Of a DNA stretch of 7,269 bases, positions 1 through 5,502 are shown one piece after another. Position numbers and translations under genes: made by a program. Source of the DNA: CAILAD01 sp964397085 (lineage in GTDB: Bacteria; Patescibacteriota; Saccharimonadia; CAILAD01; BJGX01); the NCBI GenBank assembly GCA_964397085.1, contig CAYNHH010000040.1, positions 1-7,269 of the forward strand, in the 5' to 3' direction. The notes under the pieces were generated by a model. It was not told where the DNA came from. It saw only the letters and a list, made by a program, of their open reading frames with translations, and did not search any database. How positions within the stretch are numbered: position 1 is the stretch's first letter; each line of letters begins with the position of its first letter.

Positions 1-864
1 ATTGGGCTACTCATTGGGGTGATGTTTGTACTTTGGGAACACCACCGTGAAAATACCAAGAAATATCCGTTGATCCATTTACGCCTGTTTAGCAATGCAA
101 TCGTTAGGTCTGGTACAGGTACGATATTTGCACAGTATTTTGTAATGGGCGGTGTGATGTATGCCTTTGCTTTGTTCTTACAGCTACAACTACAGTATGA
201 TGCTATTCAGACTGGTATAACCATGTTGCCATTGTCACTAATGATACTCGTACTAGCGAGCAGGGGGTCAATAATGGCAGCAAAATTTGCTCCACGAAGA
301 ATTGTACAATCTGGGTTTGTAATGATCCTTCTGGGTACAACCCTACTTGGAGTGCGTGCGGGTTCAGCAACGAGCGGTTGGGTACTTGTACCAGCATTAA
401 TGCTAGCTGGTGCAGGAATAGGTATAATCGCTTCACAAATAAACAACTTAGTACAAAGCTCAGTTACAACAGAAGATTCGGCCGAAACATCAGGCTTAAT
501 GGCAACATTTCAAAATCTTGGTATGAGCTTTGGTACTGCAATGAGTGGTGTGATTATGATAGGTGCCCTACTAGTAACTAGTACAAATTTGATTAATCAA
601 AGTACTGCACTCAATACTAGTCAAAAAGAGCAACTACAGTCAGCCTATTCCAGCCAGGCCCAGATAATGAGTAATGCACAGATTGAAGCTGCAACTGCCA
701 ACCAATCACTTGAAGTATCTGAGGCTGTAGTATCAATTAATGCTGAGGCTCGACAAAAGTCATTGAGTTACACATTTATTCTGCTCGCAGTAATTGCTGC
801 ATTTGGATTGATCTCTACTATCAACTTGCCAGCAAATAAGCCCGGTCCCAAAGCTCTCGGCTAG
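1..864 (+). CDS. MFS drug transporter, DHA2 (EmrB/QacA-like) family, C-terminal part
   Basis: The reading frame is open to the first base of the window, so the true start lies upstream; the GTG/ATG codons at 19-24 are internal. About 287 codons are visible, ending in TAG. They hold six or seven hydrophobic helices, matching the second half of a 14-helix DHA2 proton-driven exporter. The diagnostic stretch is 'LFLQLQLQYDAIQTGITMLP', which closely resembles the family consensus around helices 9-10 (YLQxxxGxSxxxAGxxxLP). A later 'GLMATFQNLGMSFGTAMSG' segment matches the conserved helix near the end of the family. A hydrophilic, Gln/Ser/Ala-rich loop of about 70 residues precedes the last helix, as is usual for DHA2 proteins. 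The family exports drugs or other amphipathic compounds across the cytoplasmic membrane; the substrate here cannot be told. The fold assignment is firm. Confidence 0.88.
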   Translation: MGLLIGVMFVLWEHHRENTKKYPLIHLRLFSNAIVRSGTGTIFAQYFVMGGVMYAFALFLQLQLQYDAIQTGITMLPLSLMILVLASRGSIMAAKFAPRRIVQSGFVMILLGTTLLGVRAGSATSGWVLVPALMLAGAGIGIIASQINNLVQSSVTTEDSAETSGLMATFQNLGMSFGTAMSGVIMIGALLVTSTNLINQSTALNTSQKEQLQSAYSSQAQIMSNAQIEAATANQSLEVSEAVVSINAEARQKSLSYTFILLAVIAAFGLISTINLPANKPGPKALG

Positions 865-901
865 TGCCAGCTAACATCAAACAGTTCATACATACTTATT
901 G

Positions 902-926
902 CACAGCAAAGATCAGGTTTGCTGTG
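902..926. repeat. Perfect 9-bp inverted repeat before the ABC transporter genes
   Basis: CACAGCAAA (902-910) and TTTGCTGTG (918-926) are exact reverse complements separated by 7 bases. The right arm ends one base before a perfect TATAAT and covers its extended -10 TG. The repeat could be an operator controlling the ABC genes, or a weak terminator hairpin for the MFS gene that ends 37 bases upstream. It lacks the run of T expected of an intrinsic terminator, which slightly favours an operator. Confidence 0.6.
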
Positions 927-933
927 TTATAAT
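925..933 (+). promoter_or_regulatory. Extended -10 promoter for the ABC transporter operon
   Basis: TGTTATAAT is a consensus extended -10 element: TG, one base, then TATAAT at 928-933. No good -35 lies 16-18 bases upstream, which is normal for extended -10 promoters. Counting seven bases from the hexamer puts the transcript start near 940, leaving a leader of only about 11 bases before the ATG at 951. No Shine-Dalgarno sequence is present in that leader. Confidence 0.6.
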
Positions 934-950
934 ATAGCAATAAAGTTGTT

Positions 951-1640
951 ATGCTAAAAGCTGAAAACCTCAAAAAAATTTACCATATGGGTGACGTCAT
1001 TGTACCTGCGGTTAATGACGTGTATTTAGAGGTAGAGCCAGGTGAGATAATGTGTATTATGGGTAAATCTGGTTCAGGTAAAAGCACGCTTTTACATATG
1101 CTTGGGCTGATTGATTCCCCAACTAGTGGCAAGGTTTACTTTAAAGATCAAGATGTAAGTAAGCTCTCAGAGTCTAAGCGCTCCAAGATTCGATTGGCTC
1201 AAATGGGTTTTGTCTTTCAAGAATATGCATTATTACCGGAATTAACAGCTCTTGAAAATGTGTACCTGCCAGCAAGGATGCTAGGAAGATGGCCAAGTGA
1301 GTATGAAGAGCGAGCCGTTACCTTACTTGATTCAATTGGATTAATTGAAAGAATGCATCACCGCCCTCGACAGCTCTCTGGTGGACAACAGCAAAGAGTG
1401 GCGATAGCTCGAGCGATGGTAAATAAACCAGAAATAATCTTCGCCGATGAGCCCACGGCAAATCTAGATAGCACGTCTGGTAAGCAGGTGATGGAAGCAT
1501 TGACGTGGCTCAACAAGCAATTTGGTACCACCATAGTATTTGTGAGTCACGACACTGACGATCAAAAGTATGCTGGTCGCGTAGTACATCTCTATGATGG
1601 TAAACTCTCAGAAACAATGGAGGACCAAGCAAATGCGTAG
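951..1640 (+). CDS. ABC transporter ATP-binding protein, MacB/LolD/FtsE type
   Basis: This 229-residue cytoplasmic ATPase powers the permease encoded directly downstream. All nucleotide-binding motifs are intact: Walker A GKSGSGKS (38-45), Q-loop Gln90, signature LSGGQ (142-146) followed by QQRVAIARA, Walker B IIFADE with catalytic Glu167, D-loop NLDS and H-loop His200. The length and the 'MGFVFQEYALLPELTALENV' region are typical of the LolD/MacB subgroup, which works mechanically with FtsX-like permeases rather than with channel-type permeases. The ATG at 951 lies 17 bases after a TATAAT and has no Shine-Dalgarno sequence. The gene overlaps the permease by 8 bases, so the two are co-transcribed and probably translationally coupled. 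The transported or extruded substrate is unknown. The neighbouring MFS exporter hints at drug or peptide resistance, but that is inference. Confidence 0.95.
   Translation: MLKAENLKKIYHMGDVIVPAVNDVYLEVEPGEIMCIMGKSGSGKSTLLHMLGLIDSPTSGKVYFKDQDVSKLSESKRSKIRLAQMGFVFQEYALLPELTALENVYLPARMLGRWPSEYEERAVTLLDSIGLIERMHHRPRQLSGGQQQRVAIARAMVNKPEIIFADEPTANLDSTSGKQVMEALTWLNKQFGTTIVFVSHDTDDQKYAGRVVHLYDGKLSETMEDQANA
1619..1623 (+). promoter_or_regulatory. Shine-Dalgarno GGAGG of the ABC permease
   Basis: GGAGG lies inside the end of the ATPase gene, 9 bases before the ATG at 1633. It decides the permease start: the upstream in-frame ATG codons at 1594 and 1597 have no such site and would add 13 residues that do not belong to the family's N-terminus. 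Confidence 0.8.
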
Positions 1641-2841
1641 TTTTCAAGTTGCGCTATTTTTGGCTGGGCGAACTATATTTAGAGGTAACGGCTGGCTTAG
1701 CGTGACCACAATACTAATGCTTGTTTTAGTATTTTTGAATCTTGTCTTTACACCATCACTTCTCGAGGGAGTAATTGAAACAGCAAATGCTAAATTACGT
1801 GACACACTCTCGAGTGACATTACTGTCGAGAGCGCTACACCAGGAGCTCTCATGGATGACGCTGACAAGCTTGTTGATCAGATCGTAAAAATTAATGGGG
1901 TGGACGCAGCTACTCCAGCAAGAACTATCAGTGCCCAACTTGAGCTAGGCTCAGAAAGAGGCACGGCAGAAGTGAGCGGAATAGATACGGCAAGCTTTCG
2001 CGATGTCTATTCTGTACCAAAATATATGATAGAAGGAAGTTTTTTAAATCCTGGCGATAAAGATCAGATTGTACTCGGTGCTCAGATTGCAGGCGCGGGA
2101 AAAGCCAAGCTAGAACTATATGCTGACAGCCTAAAAAACGCTCATGTAGGTGATACAGTTACTGCTAAATTTGCCAATGGTCTCAAGAAGAATTATACCG
2201 TCAAAGGGATATATCAGACCGAGTTTGTACAGGCCGATCTCAAATCACTTATTACAAGTGACGAATACACTTCTATATCACCTCTGTCGAAGGGCAAAGC
2301 AAGTGCTGTCAATGTAAAGCTAAAAAAAGATGCTAACCAAGATAAGATAAACGCTCAAATACAAGCACTTCGCACAGATATCAAGACTCGTACCTGGCAA
2401 GAGCGAGCAGGTTTTGTAAAAAGTTACACCGCAAGTCTTGAGGTAGTGAATAAAATTTTGCGTGCAGTAGCACTATTCGTAGCTTTTTTAACAATATTTA
2501 TAATTACCTATGTAGATGTGGTCAACAAAAAACGCCAAATAGGCATATCTCGTGCAATTGGTATAAGTGCTACTACAATAATCATGTCCTACGTATTTCG
2601 AGCGATATTCTATACCCTTATTGGAGTAGTAATAGGGGCATTGTTGTTTATATTGGTAGTTGTACCTCTTGAAGCTCGCTATCCTTTTAGTTTTCCACTA
2701 GGTGATGTATTACTTAGTGTTAACCCAGGTTTTATTCTCAGAAACATCGAAATACTAATGCTCGTGAGTGTTGTCAGCGCTGCCTTGCCAGCCTGGCGCT
2801 CAGTACGCGGAAAGATTGTAGACGCCATTTGGGGCAACTAA
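1633..2841 (+). CDS. ABC transporter permease, MacB/FtsX family
   Basis: This 402-residue membrane protein is the partner of the preceding ATPase. One N-terminal helix (about 20-42) is followed by a large extracytoplasmic domain (about 43-270), equivalent to the MacB periplasmic core domain. The FtsX domain has three helices (about 276-296, 318-345 and 370-388). The cytoplasmic segment after helix 2, 'KKRQIGISRAIGIS', is the conserved coupling region that contacts the ATPase. The C-terminal 'PAWRSVRGKIVDAIWG' matches the family ending PAxxAxxxxPxxAL. The four-helix layout is that of the LolC/MacB mechanotransmission class. These proteins move extracytoplasmic substrates or signal through conformational change rather than forming a classic channel. 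No MacA-like adaptor or outer membrane partner is encoded nearby, as expected if the organism has a single membrane. The stop is TAA, and the next operon begins 59 bases later. Confidence 0.92.
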   Translation: MRSFQVALFLAGRTIFRGNGWLSVTTILMLVLVFLNLVFTPSLLEGVIETANAKLRDTLSSDITVESATPGALMDDADKLVDQIVKINGVDAATPARTISAQLELGSERGTAEVSGIDTASFRDVYSVPKYMIEGSFLNPGDKDQIVLGAQIAGAGKAKLELYADSLKNAHVGDTVTAKFANGLKKNYTVKGIYQTEFVQADLKSLITSDEYTSISPLSKGKASAVNVKLKKDANQDKINAQIQALRTDIKTRTWQERAGFVKSYTASLEVVNKILRAVALFVAFLTIFIITYVDVVNKKRQIGISRAIGISATTIIMSYVFRAIFYTLIGVVIGALLFILVVVPLEARYPFSFPLGDVLLSVNPGFILRNIEILMLVSVVSAALPAWRSVRGKIVDAIWGN

Positions 2842-2854
2842 GAATAGACAGAAC

Positions 2855-2882
2855 TTGAAAACTACACTGTATGTGGTAAACT
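2855..2882 (+). promoter_or_regulatory. Probable promoter of the sigma factor operon
   Basis: A -35-like TTGAAA (2855-2860) and a -10-like TAAACT (2877-2882) are 16 bases apart. TG at 2874-2875 is placed as in extended -10 elements. The predicted transcript start near 2889 gives a leader of about 12 bases without a Shine-Dalgarno sequence. A short inverted repeat, ATGTGG (2871-2876) and CCACAT (2886-2891), flanks the -10 box and could bind a regulator. An overlapping GAACTT (2851-2856) resembles the -35 of ECF-type promoters, so autoregulation is possible but unproven. Confidence 0.5.
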
Positions 2883-2900
2883 AGCCCACATTAAAATATC

Positions 2901-3497
2901 ATGTCGCAACCATCAGATAACAAACTAGATTTAAAGTATGTAATTGCTCAAGCTAAAAAAGGTGATGAACAGGCCTTTGAGTTACTCTATGACAATTATT
3001 TTTCTCCTATTCATCGTTATATCATGATTCGCATTGGTGATAGTGAAGAGGCAGATGATTTGACTCAACAAGTATTCATTAAATTTTATCGCAATCTGAA
3101 TAATTGGCAAGACAAAGGCTATCAACCTTCTGCATATCTGTATACCATCGCCCGCAGCGTAATAGCCGATTATTATCGCAAAAAAGGTCGAGATGGGTCT
3201 AAGCTTGCTAATTCTGAGGAGATATTATCTATCATTGGTGATACGTCACAAAACCCGCATGCAGACGTTATACAAGCAGAAGAAATAAAATATGTATATC
3301 AACAATTAAAACTGTTACCTGATAATTATCAAGAAGTACTGCTACTTCGGTATATGGAAAATTTACCAAGCTTAGAAATAGCTAAGATTATTAACAAAAG
3401 TGATGTAGCTACACGCAAGTTACTTTCCCGGGCAGTATCTGCTCTAGCTAAATCAACCAAAAATACAGAAAATGGAAGTATGTCTAGTGAAAAATAA
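2901..3497 (+). CDS. ECF-type sigma-70 family RNA polymerase sigma factor
   Basis: This 198-residue protein has the two-domain layout of extracytoplasmic-function sigma factors. Region 2 spans about 25-95 and includes 'AFELLYDNYFSPIHRYI', then the core-binding and -10 recognition part 'EADDLTQQVFIKFYRNL' and 'YLYTIARSVIADYYRK'. A short linker leads to region 4 (about 130-184), with the helix-turn-helix 'LPSLEIAKIINKSDVATRKL' that reads the -35 element. Regions 1.1 and 3 are absent. The protein should direct RNA polymerase to a small regulon, perhaps its own operon. The ATG at 2901 lies 18 bases after a -10-like box and has no Shine-Dalgarno sequence. The 3' end overlaps the next gene, typical of a sigma factor coupled to its regulator. 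Its target promoters cannot be read from this window alone. Confidence 0.9.
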   Translation: MSQPSDNKLDLKYVIAQAKKGDEQAFELLYDNYFSPIHRYIMIRIGDSEEADDLTQQVFIKFYRNLNNWQDKGYQPSAYLYTIARSVIADYYRKKGRDGSKLANSEEILSIIGDTSQNPHADVIQAEEIKYVYQQLKLLPDNYQEVLLLRYMENLPSLEIAKIINKSDVATRKLLSRAVSALAKSTKNTENGSMSSEK

Positions 3498-3999
3498 TAA
3501 CAACAACCACCGTAGTGAAGAAGATATCGCGAAAAGTCTTAGGAAGCTCTCGTCGAATAGGCTCAACAAGAGGGAATTACTTCATACCACTCTGAGTAAA
3601 ATTCCAGCTGAAGACCATGCGTACAAATCAGAAGAACATATACTTTTGCAGAACTCGGATATTTCAGATAATAACTTACGTGAAGCGCCAACATCCACGT
3701 CAAATAAAAGTTGGTTTACTTCAAAATTAATGCTATATACACCACTAGTGGCTGTTGTCTTGGTAGTAATGGTTGGTGGTATTATATTCTCACGCCGTCA
3801 GTCAGCTACAAATACTTCAGTTACATCGTCGGTATCCTCAAAAAGCCCGGTAGAAGTTGCAGCAACTGCACTTATTGCAGATGTTGCCCAGGAAGATACT
3901 ATTAATCAAGAGCTGTCACAAGATGCGCAAATGACATCAAAAGAGGTGATCAACACCGCCGGACAAATAGGAGATATTAGTAATGATAACAGTTTCTAG
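3472..3999 (+). CDS. Single-pass membrane protein in anti-sigma factor position
   Basis: I do not recognise the family. From the ATG at 3472 the protein has 175 residues: a charged N-terminal part (about 1-85), one strongly hydrophobic helix (about 86-107, rich in Val and Leu), and a Ser/Thr/Ala/Gln-rich tail of about 68 residues. The layout and its position overlapping the sigma gene suggest a membrane anti-sigma factor: the cytoplasmic part would hold the sigma factor and the tail would sense outside. No zinc-binding HxxxCxxC anti-sigma motif is present; the only Cys is residue 4 of the longer form. The start is uncertain. GTG at 3487 has a GGAAG 8 bases upstream (3474-3478), whereas ATG 3472 has no Shine-Dalgarno sequence. 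With the GTG start the overlap with the sigma gene shrinks from 26 to 11 bases. A run of five Asn codons spans the sigma stop. The gene is clearly real; the function is inference. Confidence 0.7.
   Translation: MEVCLVKNNNNNHRSEEDIAKSLRKLSSNRLNKRELLHTTLSKIPAEDHAYKSEEHILLQNSDISDNNLREAPTSTSNKSWFTSKLMLYTPLVAVVLVVMVGGIIFSRRQSATNTSVTSSVSSKSPVEVAATALIADVAQEDTINQELSQDAQMTSKEVINTAGQIGDISNDNSF
3969..3973 (+). promoter_or_regulatory. Shine-Dalgarno AGGAG of the secreted helical protein
   Basis: AGGAG lies within the end of the preceding gene, 9 bases before the ATG at 3983. It favours that start over the ATG at 4001, which lies 27 bases downstream of it. It also supports translational coupling across a 17-base gene overlap. 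Confidence 0.75.
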
Positions 4000-4792
4000 A
4001 ATGAAAAATCTTGCCATACTAACTATTGTGGGTGCTACCATAGTTACGAATCAAATTTTAGGTACTGGTGTAGCAATGGCAACAGTTTCTTCACCTACTG
4101 ACACACAGTTATCTAATTCTACACCGGTGAATATCAACCGAGATGATCCAAGAAACTTCTGCTCCCAACTAGCTACTATTGACTCTCATTTTAACACCTT
4201 ACTCTCACAACATGATACCAAGCTAAATACTGCTCGTCTTAGTCAATCGAGAAAATTTGTCGCTCAGTTTGCTGAGCTAGAGAATAAGAAAGCTGCAACC
4301 AGACTGGGCTGGGATAATGATAGAAACTTACAGTATCAAAAGCTATACAGCAAGGCTACCACAGATACCCAAAAACTCGCAATTGATGCTTTTAGATCTA
4401 CTATTGAGGCAGCAGTCTTAAAACGAAGATCTGATGTGGATAGTGCAGTAAATGCATATCGTCGTGCCATTGAGGTTAATATTCTGGACAAGCAGGGGGG
4501 GGTAAATAGTATGATTGTCGAATATAAGTCTGCGATTGCGGTCGCCCAAAACAAAGCCCAGACAAGTTGTACAAAAGGTACCGACCCAATTACAGTTCGG
4601 GAAGAATTCAAGTCTGATATTAAGTCAGCCCAAAATAATTTAACGGCTGGTAAAAATGGTATTGAAAAAATCAATGATGATATCTCAGCGGCTTCAAAGA
4701 CTCGTGAAAAAGCAATAGAGTCAGCAGTTGCGGAGTTTAAAGCAACGGTAAATCAGGTTCAAGATTCTCTCAAGGCCACACTAAAAGAGTAG
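3983..4792 (+). CDS. Secreted helical repeat protein of unknown function, third gene of the sigma operon
   Basis: No family is recognised. The protein has 269 residues. Residues 1-33 form a signal peptide: basic start, hydrophobic core 'LAILTIVGATIV', and a likely cleavage after Ala31-Met-Ala33. The rest is polar, alanine- and lysine-rich and predicted helical or coiled-coil. A motif [FY]-[RK]-x-x-[IV] recurs at residues 137, 159, 181, 209 and 252, with exact 22-residue spacing between the first three. Two cysteines, Cys60 and Cys196, could form a disulfide outside the cell. An eight-G tract encodes the Gly-Gly at 172-173. The gene overlaps the anti-sigma candidate by 17 bases and ends in tandem stops TAG TAG TAA before a strong terminator. 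By position it may be a ligand, sensor partner or effector of the sigma system. It could also be a surface protein merely expressed with it. Confidence 0.75.
   Translation: MITVSRMKNLAILTIVGATIVTNQILGTGVAMATVSSPTDTQLSNSTPVNINRDDPRNFCSQLATIDSHFNTLLSQHDTKLNTARLSQSRKFVAQFAELENKKAATRLGWDNDRNLQYQKLYSKATTDTQKLAIDAFRSTIEAAVLKRRSDVDSAVNAYRRAIEVNILDKQGGVNSMIVEYKSAIAVAQNKAQTSCTKGTDPITVREEFKSDIKSAQNNLTAGKNGIEKINDDISAASKTREKAIESAVAEFKATVNQVQDSLKATLKE
4376..4750 (+). repeat. Degenerate 22-residue helical repeats within the secreted protein
   Basis: Five segments of about ten residues can be aligned: LAIDAFRSTI (132-141), SAVNAYRRAI (154-163), SMIVEYKSAI (176-185), TVREEFKSDI (204-213) and SAVAEFKATV (247-256). 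Aromatic-to-aromatic spacing is 22, 22, 28 and 43 residues. A degraded sixth unit, NGIEKINDDI (225-234), fits between the last two. Twenty-two is twice 11, the period of hendecad coiled coils. The repeats are diverged at DNA level, so they are old duplications or convergent helix packing. Confidence 0.5.
4495..4502 (+). repeat. G8 homopolymer tract inside a coding region
   Basis: Eight consecutive G fill CAG GGG GGG GTA (Gln171-Gly-Gly-Val174) of the secreted protein, in an otherwise AT-rich gene. Loss of one G places TAA directly after the tract; gain of one G places TAG two codons later. Such a tract is prone to slippage. The helical repeats continue in the same frame beyond it, so eight is the coding-competent length. 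No other G run of this length occurs in the window. Confidence 0.9.
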
Positions 4793-4817
4793 TAGTAATT
4801 CTAAAAAATATTCTCCA

Positions 4818-4854
4818 GTCAACAAAAGCCACAGAATAAGTGGCTTTTGTTGAC
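4818..4854 (+). terminator. Strong intrinsic terminator of the sigma operon
   Basis: GTCAACAAAAGCCAC (4818-4832) pairs perfectly with GTGGCTTTTGTTGAC (4840-4854) around a 7-base loop. The inner GCCAC/GTGGC stem followed by TTTT is a classical terminator. The matching AAAA on the upstream side would let it work in both directions. It begins 25 bases after the stop of the secreted protein gene. Confidence 0.85.
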
Positions 4855-4864
4855 CCATGTAGTT

Positions 4865-4870
4865 TACAAT
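4865..4870 (+). promoter_or_regulatory. -10 box (TACAAT) of a probably leaderless transcript
   Basis: TACAAT matches the -10 consensus at five of six positions and ends six bases before the ATG at 4877. The expected transcript start is therefore the A of that ATG. No convincing -35 is present; the -35 region falls inside the right arm of the preceding terminator. There is no Shine-Dalgarno sequence. Confidence 0.5.
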
Positions 4871-4876
4871 AAGCAC

Positions 4877-5449
4877 ATGAAGAGCAAGCACATTATACTC
4901 GGCCTCATAGGTCAGCCATCTGGTGGCAAAGATACTGTTGCTGATTATATTGTCAAAAAATATGAGTTCGTTCATGTGTCTACCGGAGATATGCTCAGAG
5001 AGTACATTACCAAACATAATTTGGGCAAAACAACTCGTGACGTAATGCAGGTGGTGAGTACTCGGCTCAGAGAACAATATGGTGCAAATTACCTAGTAAC
5101 TCAAGCTATCCAGCACCACCCAAATAAAAATATCATAATCAGTGGACTACGTAATCCTGCTGAAGCTCAAGAAATCCACAAAGCTGGTGGAGAACTCCTC
5201 ACGGTCAATTCTAGTCTAGAGACTCGATATGTGCGTGCCAAGAGTCGCGGAAGAGTAGGTGATGAAATTGATTTTGATACATTCTGCAAACAAGAAAAAC
5301 TTGAAGAAAATAATTCAGACCCAAATGCTCAAAATCTAAATGCTGTATTACTAATGGCTGATGAATTTATAGATAATGACGACAATCTAGAGGCATTGTA
5401 TACAAAAGTGGATGCATATATGAGACGTCTTACAAAAAAATCGAAATAA
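4877..5449 (+). CDS. P-loop nucleotide/dephospho-CoA kinase-like protein (UPF0200-like)
   Basis: This 190-residue cytoplasmic protein has the NMP-kinase fold. Its N-terminal P-loop is GQPSGGKDT (12-20), followed by VADYI. 'STGDMLREY' (35-43) resembles the substrate-binding helix of adenylate kinase and UPF0200 proteins. 'LREQYGANYLV' (64-74), 'IISGLRNPAEAQEI' (87-100) and 'ETRYVRAKSRGR' (115-126, a lid-like Arg-rich stretch) follow in the order seen in UPF0200 and AAA-type kinases related to dephospho-CoA kinase. A 'MADEFIDNDDNLEALY' ending is typical of CoaE and UPF0200 C-termini (AD-x-x-I-x-N). It probably phosphorylates a nucleotide or a nucleotide-containing cofactor, but the substrate is unknown. 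A true CoaE would show a DxPLLFE-type stretch, which is not visible. The ATG at 4877 was chosen because it abuts the -10 box; a TTG at 4847 lies in the terminator. The gene is transcribed alone or together with the histidine kinase. Confidence 0.75.
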   Translation: MKSKHIILGLIGQPSGGKDTVADYIVKKYEFVHVSTGDMLREYITKHNLGKTTRDVMQVVSTRLREQYGANYLVTQAIQHHPNKNIIISGLRNPAEAQEIHKAGGELLTVNSSLETRYVRAKSRGRVGDEIDFDTFCKQEKLEENNSDPNAQNLNAVLLMADEFIDNDDNLEALYTKVDAYMRRLTKKSK

Positions 5450-5469
5450 TGTAAATAATCACCAGCAAA

Positions 5470-5500
5470 TGGTATGATAAGCATAAGTATTATCATACCA
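5470..5500 (+). promoter_or_regulatory. Operator-like 11-bp inverted repeat overlapping the histidine kinase promoter
   Basis: TGGTATGATAA (5470-5480) and TTATCATACCA (5490-5500) are exact reverse complements separated by 9 bases, ending two bases before the ATG. The left arm contains an extended -10, TG-G-TATGAT, with a predicted start near 5485. The right arm contains TATCAT at 5491-5496, which would give a leaderless transcript starting exactly at the ATG. The repeat would therefore let a dimeric regulator cover the promoter. If transcription started further upstream it could instead act as an RNA hairpin blocking initiation. No T-run follows, so it is not a terminator. Confidence 0.6.
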
Positions 5501-5502
5501 AT

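Noticed and set aside
1594..1632. Earlier ATG codons in frame with the ABC permease.
   Set aside because: They sit well inside the ATPase gene without a Shine-Dalgarno sequence. GGAGG at 1619-1623 points to ATG 1633, where the family's N-terminus begins.
4336..4674. A - strand open frame of 112 codons opposite the secreted repeat protein.
   Set aside because: Its hydrophobic look arises from reading the complement of polar helical codons. It has no start signals, and the + strand frame has a signal peptide, a Shine-Dalgarno sequence and a terminator.
4847..4876. An upstream TTG start that would lengthen the P-loop kinase by ten residues.
   Set aside because: It lies inside the right arm of the terminator and upstream of the -10 box. 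The added residues are not part of the fold, while ATG 4877 fits the promoter.
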